A stretch of DNA of 64,000 bases from Acanthaster planci (taxonomy: Eukaryota; Echinodermata; Asteroidea; Valvatida; Acanthasteridae), in NCBI RefSeq assembly GCF_001949145.1, contig NW_019091362.1:2848482-2912481 (forward strand). Direction: 5' to 3'. A program made the translations under genes and the position numbers. Under the pieces are notes generated by a model. The model saw only the letters and a list, made by a program, of their open reading frames with translations. It was not told where the DNA came from and ran no database searches. Within the stretch, counting starts at the first letter, position 1. Each line of letters starts with the position of its first letter. This document shows, piece by piece, positions 12,101 to 25,150 of the stretch.

Positions 12101-14889
12101 AATGAAATACCACCACTATCAAACACTTGCTGGCGTGGACGTGTACTTGGCATGAGAGCTGTTATTGAATTTACAGCCGAAAATTGGTGAAAATGTTTTG
12201 ATAGGGCAAGGCCCTAATTGGGTAATTTTCGTTTCAATAGCATCAGAACCGACCAAGATGAGTCTGCATGCCTGGCGGCTGGCTACAAGGGAATTACTGG
12301 GCAGGAAAGGCTTGAAAGCCACAGTCAAATTAGTGCATTTTGTAACACATGTGTGGATAAATATGAGAATCAGAGCTGGAACTGTCAATCTCAGAATGGC
12401 CTCTGAAGAAGGATTTGAGCAAATTTATAAGCAAAGTGGAGAGAGAATGAATGGATTTTCATAGGAGGAGATTTTGGACGTGGCGAATCAAAATCATCAT
12501 AGTCATCTTTAAGAGTGTGACAACAACACTCAACATTGGCAATAAAAAGTACAACTTCCTTGTTCATTCAAGAACTACTACTGATGACAACAACACTTAA
12601 TTTGTCTGAAGTGCTTGACATTTGGCATATGATGGTTGATGTGACCTTGATAACCACCAGGCTAAACGCTGACAATGTCCCAGCACCTCGACAGTCACAC
12701 GAGCAGAGAGCAGGGAACCCTGTGAGGTTTGGCGACCGGCATTTATGAAGTGCTCATTCGTACTTTACAAAATTAGTGCACATGCTGCACAGGTGTAAGA
12801 TGTGTCATGAATCATCCTCACTTCAACTTGCTCAATGTGAAATGTGTGGAGCGCAATCTCGCTCTAGGCACTGCTCCCGCCGTGCCTGAGAAGCGTCGCT
12901 GTTCACAAAATGGATGAGCCAAGGTTGTAACAAGTTTCACTTCATTTGTTGCAGCGGTGATCTTTGTTCACAATGCACTGACTGAATCTGAGCGGCCACA
13001 CCTCCTTATTGGCCAATTATCTCAACCAGTATGTAACAAAAGGACTAGTGATTTTGCAGGAAAAGCTTTCTGGTAGACCACACAACTCTACACAAACTTG
13101 TCATATTTTGTCACAGGTGTCCGTGTCGACAAATTTGTGTTACTCCGCAGGGCAGCTGGAGAATAGAAATGAAATCCTTTATCAAAAAGGAAAAAGATGC
13201 ACATTTACCCTTATCCTCACGGCCTAAAAAAAAGATAAAAATTGATTTGTGTTTAAAGAAAAATCCTTTCATGCCATCCGAAATCCCATATCCAACCAAA
13301 GACTCTTTCAGTTCAGTTCTCACATGCAACATTTCATTGGACGAGGCGGTTTTTACAAAGACTGATGCAACCTCTGCTTGGTTAAGATGGAGTTAAGATG
13401 AAGTTTAATAACTCTTGACATAGATTAAATAAAAGAAAGACTTAGGCGTAACCGTATTTCTGGGATCCATGCTGAAATTTCAGGGGGTGGGGGGGAGTGG
13501 TAAACCATGTCGGTCGAGGTCAGAGCCAAACTAGTGACACTCATGCTCCACTGGAACTCAACTGATGTAGGCTTCAACAAAGGTTGAAATGGAGAATAGA
13601 GGAGACTACACGTAGGCCTGGTGGGTATGTTCCCACAGTGTGCTGGAAGGAAACTCGGGTTTGAAACCGAACAAACCTCTGCCGTTATTCTGCATGTTTT
13701 TGTCTCCAGTCACAACTGGTCTAATACACAAGTTTTGCTAAGTCATGTTCAACAAATCCCACCGCCAAACACCACGTACATGTACATATACATGTTCATC
13801 CAACTCTGGAATCTTTTGTATGACAGATCAATACATTTAAGATTCAAGGGCAGCATGTGCATTCAGCGCTGGCCAGCACAGACCAGCGCTGAGGCTTGCG
13901 CGTCAAGGTCTCTGTCATCATCAATCAATCAAGTTTTCAATGTTTTTCGACTTGTAGGCCAACAAACGAAAACGAAAAAAGAAACCAAATTTCAAGAATT
14001 ATCAAAAACACTTACATCCTTGATTGAAGTCTTATTTACTGAAAAATTGCTGTGTTCATTGAGGCATTACAGATTAGATGCCACTTTGCGGGATTTCAAT
14101 TATGCACGCAAGTGACAAGACTGGAGTTTGGGTATACATGTATCTTGTCTACAATGGTCCCAGCATGTACTTTGTTTCTACAGCTCACTTGGGTCCCCTC
14201 ACTTTCACAGATCTTGAAAACAAGTTAAATCAACCGGTGTAATGTCTGATTGAAGCCACAATCTAGCTTAATGTATCAGTTTCTTTGTCGACAAGGGAGT
14301 TTGTTCTGCTGTGAGAATTCCAAATTGGCCATTACCTTATGGAGAATTTTTACTTCAAGATGGTTGAGTACTAAGTTAAATATCGGATAGAATACTTTTT
14401 AGGATTGAAGTCAAACAAATTATAACAATTTTGTAAGCATTATATACAGGTCCTGTGGGCTAATTCTCCTGTACAAAGAGAACCATGGATGAGAAAATAC
14501 TGTTTCTTGATCAAGACAATTCGTGACACAAAACTACAAAACTGAGAAATCTCAGAACAGGTGGTGCTGAATTCTGACTATCAGTAACCTTAAACAATTT
14601 AACTGTGACGTGTCCAGTGGTTGTCATTCATTTGACACAGTTCTTGGTTTCAACATAGAGGGTCCTTGCTCTACGGTTTCAACACTTTAGATTCACTGTG
14701 TAGTCAGGGCAGTTTCATCTTACTAGAATAAAGAATGGCATGGGGGCAACATGTGTCTCTGGAGGGCACACATTGAGCCTTGGGCATGTGTCCAAATCCA
14801 GTGTTGTTTTTTTTTAAATATGCTTGTGTACATACCCGTACTTGTGATTCTGGAGTTAGCTTGCTGCCCCATGTTGTTGTCACCTGCAG

Positions 14890-15480
14890 TTTGGGCCGAG
14901 AGAGTCACAAGAGGTGTGAGGGTCCAATAAAGACGATGGGTCCCACTGCTCTGGGGTCTGGGAAACGGCCAGGTTGAAGCAGGGAGCCAGCTGGGTGACG
15001 ATTATCCTCGTCTTGGCAGTCGCTATGGAGGTCGGGGGACGGGTCTCTCCTCGGCTGCAGCACTCAACTCCGTAATGAAGAGACCAAGAAACGAGAGCAG
15101 GAGGCACTGACCCGGTCCTTGTAACATCACAAGTTTCCTATTTCCGATTGATCCATCGAGCATCACAATTCACTCGATACTCTGCGCCTCTCTCCTTTTG
15201 CCCCTCCTCTGGGAAGGGAGGCAGGATGAGAAGATGTCTCAGGATGACGCTGCTGATAGCATCTCCACTCTCTGGTGCACCTAACCCGGCCAGCCCCCCC
15301 AAAGCGATCCGAGACGCAGCGTCTCCCCACTTGGCAATTGATTCATCCAAAGTTATTTCCAAACTGGCTCGTGTGCGCAAGCAAGATGCAGGCACCCAAG
15401 GCCGATCTGTACTTGTCGATGTGGGATTTGGCAGTATTAGTCGGCTCGGCACGGGTGATTGGGCGCACACACACGCATGT
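14890..15480. other. GC-elevated island, both strands open
   Basis: GC content is visibly above the flanks and all-strand open frames exceed 100 codons, including a 110-codon minus-strand frame at 15138-15470. Neither strand yields a recognisable domain or a paired set of splice sites. It may be an unrecognised exon, an upstream CpG-type region or a conserved non-coding element. Confidence 0.25.
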
Positions 15481-16771
15481 TCAAAGACATTGGATACATT
15501 TCATGCCTGCATTCACTCATAGCGGGAAAGTGCCCATTGCTACACATGGCACAAGGGACGACCTACCGACCAATAACACACACATACACAAGCCCGCACA
15601 CATATTGCAAACAGCCCCAAAACGCTCCAAGCAGACTAAGACCTATGTGAAAAAAGTTCATAGTTATGGGCTATTCCATTGCTACATCGGGGAAGGCAAC
15701 ATGTCAGCAAGGGCGCATGGCTTGTTCATTCTCCTTAGAGCTGGAGGCATTCATTTTGTTGGTCAAGTTCAGGGATACAATTGTAATTCACAGGACAAGA
15801 TGTACACATGGCAAGCTGTGCTTGATTTTATGGCTGAAAATTCTTATTTCAGTTTTCTCATTTTTTTGTAGTATTTTTCAAAGTCAAGTCAACATCAGAA
15901 ATTAATAGGACCGATCCATTTGGGCAAGCGGGGAGGGTAGGAATGTAGGACAAACTGAAGGATATCCTACCCCCTGCCATACAGAGGAGAAAATAACAAC
16001 ACTGAAAAGCAATCATGCCAATCGATTTTTATCAATACCATAACTTGAAATTTAATTGACATACGATCCAAAGTCTCCATACCCGGAGCTCCCCTCCTTC
16101 ACTTTCAAGCCTTCAAAAGGTCATACCATTCCAGCCGCAGGGGAGGTGTCGGGTTGCCCTGGATTGGTTGGGAAAACAACAAGGGGTCAGGCCCGAGCCA
16201 GCCACTGAGTGTGAGGGTAATACGAACCAGGCTGCCTCAGGGGGTGCCCCAGCATACATGATTCTAAATCATGGGCAAGACCTAAAGATTTGCCTCACTG
16301 ACCTAGTTACATGGTTACATCCACACACACTGGAACTAATGAAACAAAATGTTTTATGTCCACAGTGATGCGCTAGGCATATACCATCGATGGTGTTTAC
16401 AAAATGTGCATCTTTCAGATCGTTGTCAAATTCACACAGACATAGAAATTCTGAAAAAGAAAATAGTATGTGCTACTTGTAACAGGAAAAACGGATACAC
16501 TGAAAACAGTTTGAATAACAAAGCAGTGCATTAAATATGCATCGCTTTATACATGTCAAACATCAAAAAGATTTAACACTGCCCTTCACTGACCACAGTC
16601 AAATCTACACATATATCTTTCCCGTTGTAGATGAAGGTGACACCAAGGTGCTTTCAAAGATATAAATGGGGCACATTTTTTTTTTAATTTCTTCAATTTA
16701 GGTGGATGAAACCCTGATCTGCTGTTGTGTAATAACTGTGAAGGTTTTATTTGAAATTCCTGTTGTAATGC

Positions 16772-16796
16772 ATGCACATGTACATGTACATGTATG
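16772..16796. repeat. ACATGTACATGT simple repeat
   Basis: Three tandem, self-complementary ACATGT units flanked by TGCATGCA. This is one member of the window-wide TACATGTA family. Confidence 0.85.
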
Positions 16797-19700
16797 TGAA
16801 GTTGTGAATTAAGTTACTGGATTCAGTGTAACGTGTCTTTGGCATCAAAGAGATGCTGGATTTTTTGTGCAGACAAAAGGATAGGTTTGCATTTGTCTCA
16901 AGGAAAAAATAACAGTTCCGAAAAAGCGACATTTTAATCTGCACACTGAACGACTTATAAAGTCACTATGTATGAGTGTTTGTCTTTTTTTTCTAAATTT
17001 CTATGGACGACTGGTATGGGTTGATCTTTTCAGAAATTCAAATATCTTACATCAAGTTTTGACTGTTCACTTGATAGAACTGCAAAGAAAAACACTTGAA
17101 AGGTTCAACGAGCCTTTTCAAGAGATGGAATTTTGCAGCAGATGTAAATCCTGTTCATGCCTCAGGGGTATTATTCATAACTTCAAAAAGGTACAGCAAT
17201 ATGATGTGGCATGAAAACGTTGGGCTGAGTGTTTGAAAAAGGCGGTGCATGACAGTACACTTGTGCTGAAAAGGTAAAGTGCAGGGACGTTACGTCGGGG
17301 TTGCAACAGACAACAGCAAGAGAAGTTGGGAATCAACAACACTGTCCCTCATTCAAAAAGGAGGTTCACGTCACTTGGAGGCAACATGAATAATGAGCAT
17401 GTACAAAGAGAGTGCAAAGAGCCATCACATACTAAGTGTCAAGAGTTGGGAAAAATGGTCCTCTTACAAGCCCAACATGTACATATATTCCTTAGGCAGT
17501 GGTGTCACTTGGAGTTGTAAATTCCTCCATCCTTTATGTTGCACACTGAAGACATCTTGAGACCTGAAATGGTCAGGCTACGGAAGTTACGAGAGTGGTT
17601 AATTAAGGAAGGCAGAAGGAACAGCCGTGATGGAAAATCAAGACTACTGAATTATGTAGGCTACATAATGTCATGACCAATGACAGTTATTACCAATTCT
17701 TCAATATTTTAAAAGTGTTTGAAACATTTCAGAAACTTTAAACCAAACTTTTAAAAATTCAGTACCCGAACTTTGAATCAAAGAACTCCCCTTAAGTTTT
17801 TTTTTCAATTTCGATCCTGGTTGGTACATGTATGTCAATAGGCTTTCAAAGACAGTGGTCCTTTCAGCCAGGTGTCAAACATTAAATCAAAATCAAACCT
17901 ATAGCATTTCGAAAAGGAATGCGATATTCCTTCATCCAGTAACCTGAGTGCTCTGTCTTGAGGCAGCCCTTTCCGGGGGAACAACAGGCGCTACCACCCC
18001 CTCAGCTACCAATGCAGAGACCCACTTACGAGCGCTGACACTCCTAGGTCAAGGTCGCGTCCCCTATACCAAAACCGCTAAATGGGGGTGAGCAGGCTGT
18101 GAACACGAGAATCCCTGCCAACCACAGTTGGCGAGAGAGAAAAAATATACCGGGAAGAGAGAACGCGTGACAGAGAACTGCGCTAAATGTTGTGACATCA
18201 GCCAGTGTTCTTCAATAGGAGGGCATTGCCCAACTGGTCATTGACCTCAGCTAAGCCTCCCAGTAACTTGTCCTACTTCTTGTCAATAATGGAGATGTAG
18301 GGCCCTATTACAACACAGACTCTTAACCAGTATCTCAGCAGTAGGTGAGGAAAAAATCCTTTTGAATGGGACACAAAGAATGTTTACTCTAGTTCAAAAG
18401 AGAAGGCACAGGCATTACAACAAATTTCTCAAAGGAGCACCAGTCCTGTAATGATGGAAAACAGGCATGCTGCCCTCTCTTGAAAACATTTCCTTTTTTT
18501 TTTAAATGTCTTACAAAAATATACTGGCACAATAAAAACTCCTTTTAGGTTTTTGCTGGACTACAGCCAACTCAACTGGAAGGTACATGTAAAATACAAA
18601 GAGAGCTCCTGAAAAACATCTGACCAGCACAAAATGACACAGGCAGTGAGCGGCAGAGAAGGGCATGTGCAGTCTGTTATTAACCTGTACACCTGCACAA
18701 TTATGTACAGGATGTATAAATATCCCACATAAGAAGCACATTACACTGTCTCAATCAATGTGATTTAGCCTGGTTGGGGCACAAATTTATCAAGTATTGC
18801 TTTGGATGCATGTAATCACTTGTCTGAATTATTCTGTAGGTTAAGAGCTGTGAATAAATGTGTTGCTATTTCGCACGTATTACTTCGTTTTCTTCCATTT
18901 TGAAAATGTAATTTGAGCCCCTATTATGATACCTATGCCTTAACTACATGTACATGTACAAAACAAGATGACCTCTCTGTGGCAACTGGAATAACGCCAA
19001 AAGTAGACACTCATCCTCAAGACAGCAGTCAAACAGGACCATGGAAAACAGTGACCATTGAATACCAAATAGATTTCTCTGAAACAATGTTGATTTAAGG
19101 CAGCATGTACCATCCTCCTCAATAAATCATTATTGCTCTATCCAGGAGAGCGCATACAATCAAAACACCCACAGAACACAATCAATATTCTAGTTTCTAT
19201 CCTATGAACAAGATTCAGACAAACACTTCCCTGTGCACCAATATAAACACTGAAACTTCACCACTCCATTGAGACAAGTTTGACACTGGTGATACAATGA
19301 CTGAATACTAGTACATTTTAAACTCATGAATTTCTTTCCTAGAAATGCGCAGACGGACTAAGTTGGCAATGAATACGTGATGGCTTCCATAAATTTTTAC
19401 TGGCTCCATCCTCTATGATCGAGCAGACCTTACGGTGACTTTTGGTTTTTTGCCAACTAGTCATATCTAGGCCTGTTATGTCTTCAGAGAACCCCCTACT
19501 CTGAGTCCCTCACAAACAAGCACGCGATCCTGTCAATCCCCATCGCCTGGCATGTGAGCAATTCCCACCCTGGCACCGACCCACAACCGACTCCTTAAGA
19601 GGTCAGGCCGTCAACAGAGGGCCAGCTGCAGGAAGTCATGTGACCCTTATTCGACCTCTTCGCTGATCCCTTTCCTCCGTGGCCTTCCTAGTTAGCTCCA

Positions 19701-20155
19701 CTGAGCAGGGCACAAGGAGGTTGAGTGCGTTTGCCTTCCAAATGACCCTAACCCCATGGCAACTAGTACTGTGTAGTGACAAAAAAACAAGAGCCAAAAT
19801 GCACTAACAGGGATGATGTCAGAGCAATCAAGTGGTGTGGGTTTCCAAGAAGGCGGAGACAGGGAAGTGTGTAATGTACACAGCAGAGAAATGACGTGTA
19901 CACAACAAGGAAGTTCACTCACCAACGATGACTGTCGACCATGCTCATAACTAACCTTGAAATGTATACACAGGGGCATGTGGATGTGCAAAACATGACC
20001 GGATACATTTTCAGAACCCCATCACACATGTACACTCATCCTTTTCACAGAATTTCCTTGAATTTTGCAATGCAGGCCATCCCTTCAAATCAACATTTAC
20101 TAGCTTCCGGTCCCATTAGGCACACACTGCCAACATACATGTACATCTTTCACAG

Positions 20156-20243
20156 TTGCATACTGGGGCCCCTGGAGGAATGATGCCAGTTTTCCAGATG
20201 GAAATACCAGCTGTATGCATGGGAGCATTCAAGAATCATCAAG
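20156..20243 (+). CDS. Possible 88-bp plus-strand exon
   Basis: A good acceptor (TACATCTTTCACAG) and a good donor (ATCAAG|GTAAGAC) bracket an 88-bp segment. In phase 0 it reads through without a stop, from LHTGAPGGMMPVFQ to CMGAFKNHQ, and exits in phase 1. That exit phase would fit the entry phase of the frame at 25151-25311. No family is recognised, and a one-in-three phase match is weak support. Confidence 0.22.
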
Positions 20244-20574
20244 GTAAGACGAAGGATGAAAGTATTATAACGTATCTTCACAAATTTCAAGGCTGGCGCT
20301 AGTTTTTCTCCCACCACAATTTTAAAAAATATGAGCTGCAAGAGAAACTGTGACCGTTAAGTAATCCATGTTCTTTTTCTTCAGTCTCAACAAAGACAAC
20401 GAAATATTTCCTGATCTGAACCTGGGAACCCCAGAGGAAATCCTTCCACCCTGCCTCAAGTTGAAGTTTTACCAGTTTAAGGATCTCTTTACTCAAAGGA
20501 AGGTGGCCAGACGTCTTGCAGCCTGGGAATACGCTCACAGTAGGCAAATTAGGAGCAAGGCCATTGCACCGTTA

Positions 20575-20749
20575 CAGGGGTGATATTGACCAATGATAAC
20601 AATAGCTGAAAACAGCTGAAAACTAGCATGAAGAAGCTGAACTGTGAAAATCTCCTATACTTTTATACACCGCCAGTGAGGAAAAAAAAGCTGAAATCTA
20701 AAACAAAAAAAGCTGAAATCAGCTAAAAAGCTGAGAAATTTCACCCCTG
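20575..20749. mobile_element. MITE-like element, 175 bp
   Basis: Terminal inverted repeats CAGGGGTGATATT and CAGGGGTGAAATT (reverse complement of the right end) match at 12 of 13 positions. They are flanked by near-identical hexamers, CCGTTA on the left and CTGTTA on the right, a likely target duplication with one change. The interior is AT-rich and built from repeated AGCTGAAA words. CAGGGG-type ends are typical of several cut-and-paste DNA transposons, including hAT elements, although hAT duplications are normally 8 bp. There is no coding capacity, so it would be non-autonomous. Confidence 0.6.
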
Positions 20750-21458
20750 CTGTTAGTTCAGTGGTTAAGAAAATGAATGCCATTTCATTTGATCCTCCAT
20801 ACATGTACATGAAAACTCAACCTACCAATATTTGGATACCATTCGAATTGCATGCATAAAGTCCAGTAATTAGGAATAATCACTCCTCTAAAGTGGAAAG
20901 ACAACATTTTATAGAACTTGAGTAACTCCATGTCACATTAGCCTTTGGTTGTCAGGTGACCAACTCCCATGAACTTTTCCACAGAACTACATGTACCTAA
21001 GAGCATGAAATGAACACGAAATAGACTTGAACTCTTTGCTACATGTACGAGTCATTTCAGAGATTTGCCCACCACAAAGTACAACCTTGTCTTTTATACT
21101 CTCATTCGCAACTGAGCATTTTTGTGTGTGCACTGCTTATACCTCAAACCGTTTCAAGACACTTTCTTCAAGATGATCGAGGGCATAGGAGACATCCATT
21201 ATCTAAGAGTTCACTAAAACTGACCATTAGGTTTTCATGATGAAAGGTCTCGAAAGACCAGCACTTTTCAAAACTTTGTTGGCGTCACGTTTGACCCTTT
21301 CTGGCACAAACATGCAAACTCTAAATGGTTTCATTTTTGGACTACATAAAAATGAGCCGCACATCTTTGCTGACATTTGAAGGTTGAAGTTGTGGAATGA
21401 CCCACCGGTACTTAAACCAACAAACACTCCAACAAACAACCAACAAATAAATACTCAC
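20750..21458. other. Non-coding, no gene seen
   Basis: Just after the MITE lies TAGTTCAGTGGTTAAG (20754-20769), which resembles a tRNA A box, but no matching B box follows at a convincing distance. Several TACATGTA words occur. Nothing else is identifiable. Confidence 0.45.
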
Positions 21459-21509
21459 CGTCATCTGATTGCATCTGATCCCATCCCGAACTTCGAGGGG
21501 ATTTCTTCC
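21459..21509 (-). CDS. Putative 51-bp internal exon, minus strand
   Basis: The minus strand shows a strong acceptor (CCTTTTTGAAATTTTTACAG) and a strong donor (GATGACG|GTGAGTAT) around a 51-bp segment. In phase 1 it reads KKSPRSSGWDQMQSDD with no stop and leaves in phase 1. It therefore joins in frame to the serine/acid-rich exon at 48857-49201 (giving a Gly codon at the junction) and equally to the ATG exon at 43087-43168. Phase 0 is also open; phase 2 has a stop. Composition (basic, then Ser, then acidic) resembles the end of the long exon, suggesting one disordered region of the same protein. No family identified. Confidence 0.45.
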
Positions 21510-22812
21510 CTGTAAAAATTTCAAAAAGGAAAAACAAAAGTTGAAAGATAAATTCCCAAGAAATCAACAACTCAAGCACAAATTACTCTGTACCCTTACA
21601 CACGTCAACAACAGAGGGCGCTCTTGCACACAAGTGTTTTGCTCTACAACAGATTTTGAAGTATGTACTGTACATGCACAAGTACATGTATGTCGTGTTA
21701 AGAGGGCAGACCAATGGGGAGGGCTCCATGGGCACACTGCTTCTTGCTGTAGAGGGGTCATGTCAATACCAGCTCGTGCAAATTCTGCTCTACCCTAAGG
21801 TCCAAGGGACCATTCTTTAAACAGCTTGTCCATAATGGCAGAGCAACATGGCGGCAATAATTATTCACAATTTTTGTTTGTAGTTCGGCATAGAAATTTT
21901 ACTATGTGCAAAAAGTGAATTCAATACATACAGTTATTTATTTCCCTGATAAATATCAACCAAAAAACACTTAGAACATATGTAACTGCAGAATTCAAAA
22001 TATCAAGCAACTGGCAAAATTTCATATCAGGAATATGGAAACTTCAACCAAAACAGACAAAGAAATTGATGGTAATTTGATATGCGGATATTACTTGCTG
22101 AGACTCAGACGAGCACATGAGCATTTCAAAACTCAAAGACAATGATAATTTAGGCTTCTTCATATGCTCAAACTGGGCAATGGTTTGATCAGGATTCAAA
22201 GGGCAACACTTTCAGGGAGGGGAGATGTTGACAGCCATTAGCAGAAAAGACTCAAGAGATGGGAAGGGAGAGGGGCAATTGGCCCTTGAGGTTCAGCCAC
22301 ACTGTCGGACTATTTATCTTTCCGGCTATGACATTTCGGTTGGACAGTCTATGTGGATTAGAATTGGGAATAATGTGCTGAGAAGGAAAGAAGAAAGGGC
22401 AAAAGGATTCACTGAAATTCTCAAGTATTTGAACAGCTCCGGGATGCATGCAAACCTTTAGGCCTCATACTTATAAACAAATCAGGGTACATTTGTAAGG
22501 CTAACATTCTCTCAAGTTACATGTAAATGAACACTCCTAGGCCAAAGAAAACTGGCGAACATTATGAATTTGGACAGTTATAGTGTTTACAATTTCATAT
22601 CCACATGCAAAAAAATATCAGGAAATGCCCTTATACAGCTGCGGTACTGCTACCAGCAGCCAAAATCTTGAATTTTTTGGACAACCTGAAGTGAAGGTAT
22701 TTTTAAAAGTGAATCTATTTAAATGAGAAGTGAAAATGTAACAAAGTGCCGCACAATGTTTGCTGACGAAAGTTACATGTATCGACACTCTACAATTCCA
22801 AAGACCGTGAAA
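21510..22812. other. Non-coding; one unexplained open frame
   Basis: A CTCF-like word lies near 21608-21622. A plus-strand frame at 22225-22461 (78 codons) follows a possible acceptor (CACTTTCAG) and has fairly natural codon use, but it lacks a donor and family resemblance, and the minus strand is open too. I leave it unassigned. Confidence 0.4.
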
Positions 22813-22879
22813 GGGGCCGATGTTTTGATCCTAGCAAACTCTTTGAGAGAGATTCTGCTAGGATTGAAATGCTAGGCCC
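22813..22879. repeat. Inverted repeat with TGCTAGGAT arms
   Basis: Two 24-bp arms face each other across about 19 bases. Both contain TGCTAGGAT, then a run of A and GGCCC, one on each strand, and can form a stem-loop. The arms match well at their inner ends and are diverged at the outer side. This is consistent with a small foldback element or with two inverted copies of a dispersed motif. Confidence 0.5.
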
Positions 22880-25150
22880 TTGAACTTGTTAATGGGAAAC
22901 AAATCACTCAAAAGAGACACAATTCTGCACCATTAAGAGCCTTTGCTTTAATGATCAAACTCAACTGAAATGAACAACAAACTATTCTTATGAAAGCTAG
23001 CATGGACACTATCAACTAGCGAAAAATAAAATCGTCCAAATATATGTCCCAGGTATTTGTACCGTACCCAGTCCATGGAAAATACATGTACATGTATAGC
23101 TAAATTCCAAAACAGATTTCCTACTGTATAAAACAATTTAACGATAGAGTCACAGACATCTGAAGGAAGAGCTACCATACGAATTCACCACATGATGCCT
23201 TGAAGTGAGTTAGTAACAGCCCTCCCTCCACCTCGCTGCAACACACTGACCTCAAACGGTCAAGAGACAATGCGGGCACCGTCCATGTTGCCACGGCAAC
23301 ACGACCAGACATTGTGCATGAACGGTCTGGTAATTGGCAAAAGTGTCACATTTGCGTCACCCCGGTAAATCCTCCCAGACAGCGGGCTGTCAATTAACGT
23401 GGGGTTAACACCATTAGAAAGAGTGAATAATGGGTAAACTTTAAAGGAATCTGCAATAATAAACAAACAAACAAATACTGGCAACAAATTAAAAACTGAA
23501 GAGATGTTAAAATTGGAGGTTGGGGTTGCAAAGAACCTGTGCCGTGTTTTCAGAAAAAAAGGGGCAGGTTTCATAGTGGCTGTCATAACTTTGTTGTTCA
23601 ATATTGATCGGTGATTATGAATACTTGCAGGTGTGCCTGTCCTTATACCCATAGGAATTTTCTCCTCTAAATATTAATATAAAAGTGGAACTAATTTTAT
23701 TTCAGGTTGGGGGGAGTTTTTTCTAAGATGCGCTCTGGGTGTTTTAGGGCACATTTTGTCTACTTCTGTGGTGCCAATAATGTTTGTGACACTGCCACAT
23801 TAGTTTAATGTGTTATTTTCTTCTGACTGTAACAAGGTGTCGATGTACATGTACAAGTAAGGATGCACATGTTCCGGTACTGTTTACTGTGCTCTGACAC
23901 TGTTTCTGAAGCCCTGTGTTGCAACATCCCATCTGCTAAATAAGGGTAAGTCAAGGGCACATGACAATGAACATGTAAGATGCAGATCACTCCCACACAG
24001 CTCAAAGCTGGGTGCCCCTGAATCTACAGAGATGATCCCGGGCCATACTGGCACAATCCCACCATTTCTTGGCCCAAACAGACCCCTCTTTTCGAAAGAA
24101 TCTGTGGGGCTACTTTTTGTGCGCCTCTGCCTGGCGGAGAATTTTCCTTGAATTGGAACACTCCACCCCTCAATATCTGAAGGCTGCCCTCTACTGGTCA
24201 AATGAGATATCACCCATCTTTAGCCTCCTTTCCTCAAGTCTCCTAGAGCAACCCAAATTCATTGAGTCAACAGGCCTGTAACTTAATGACATCACGCTTA
24301 ATTTGCATGTGCATTTTTAAATGGCAGTCAGGTGGGATGTGATCCACTGAGCTCCATAGGAAAGCACACATGCACCGTGTATGATGTCAAAAAGCATGAC
24401 ATCATTATGCTTCAGGTCTGTTTTCCTTTTTTTTCTGCAACATATTCATATTCATCGGCCCCAAACAGGTTTGCCTCATACTACATGCATATGTGAACAT
24501 CTTTGTGTGCATAACTGATGTATTGTTGCGTTACTTGTACTGTACTGTATGTTTGCACTGAGTGAATGAGTTTTAAACAATACAGCAATAGATTTTATTC
24601 ATGTGTCGGCACTCTTGAACTGAAAGTGTTTTGGCAAAGTGTTTCAAGAGTTAAAACAACCGTGATGAAAAAAAAAGGTTCAAAGCTCATCTGAAATAAA
24701 AGTGAAATATCAATTCATGCCCATTTTTGCTGAGAATAGATTAAAGTTTGCGATAAATTACATCTATAGGAACATTTTGTCATCAACATATAAAAAAATG
24801 GAAGTGAGGTTTGGAACCTGAAATAGTCTGGCACCATATCCCATTAAACAGATTACATTGAAAATGACAAATTCAGGGGACAAGATAAAAAGTGGCTTCA
24901 CTGTGATTAAGATTTATTAATTTAATGCATACATGTATGTGCGAGCACAACTAGGTTCAGTACATGTATGCCATCCCAGTGCCATTCTAGGATAATTTAC
25001 GTGTACATGGCAATAATACTCTGGGTCCAGCGGAAAATTCTTTATCTGGGTCATGCTTTTGAAATTCTAGGCACAAGTCTTTTCATTTTCTGTCAGGGGC
25101 CCATCTAACTCGGTAATGTCCAGGGGACTTAATAATTTGACTGGACCCAG
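22880..25150. other. Non-coding with one regulatory-looking island
   Basis: The segment around 23215-23400 is of balanced composition and includes a perfect RFX-type palindrome (separate entry). The 109-codon minus-strand frame at 23884-24213 has no recognisable domain. The rest is AT-rich with TACATGTA words. Confidence 0.45.
23287..23300. promoter_or_regulatory. RFX X-box palindrome
   Basis: GTTGCCACGGCAAC is a full inverted-repeat match to the X-box bound by RFX-family factors (consensus close to GTTRCCATGGYAAC). These sites commonly control ciliary genes in animals. It sits in a compositionally distinct island, but the gene it might serve is not evident. Confidence 0.5.

Larger units (their letters stand above)
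7891..20155. other. Mostly non-coding; two GC-richer islands
   Basis: No exon is confidently seen. Two islands of more even composition occur at about 8740-9140 and 14890-15480. Homopolymers are frequent: G10 near 9431, C9A12 at 10147-10167 and A21 near 10793. The longest open frames (13621-14115 and 15275-15871, plus strand) contain TACATGTA or CACACA simple sequence and resemble no family. Short minus-strand segments flanked by good splice consensus occur at 18030-18077 and 19925-19957; both are phase 0 and unproven. Confidence 0.45.

Noticed and set aside
13621-14115. 164-codon plus-strand frame
   Set aside because: It runs through TACATGTA simple sequence with no recognisable fold or family, so it is best explained by chance openness.
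15275-15871. Longest plus-strand open frame, about 198 codons
   Set aside because: It begins at GTG rather than ATG, contains CACACA-derived His/Thr runs, lacks domains and splice support, and overlaps equally open frames on both strands.
18030-18077. 48-bp minus-strand segment with strong acceptor and GTAAGT donor (reads RFWYRGRDLDLGVSAL)
   Set aside because: Phase 0 on both sides does not fit the phase-1 chain of the other minus-strand exons, and short splice-flanked segments are expected by chance. It is worth rechecking only with RNA data.
20754-20800. tRNA A-box-like TAGTTCAGTGGTTAAG after the MITE
   Set aside because: No B box at proper spacing and no stems, so it is not called as a tRNA or SINE.
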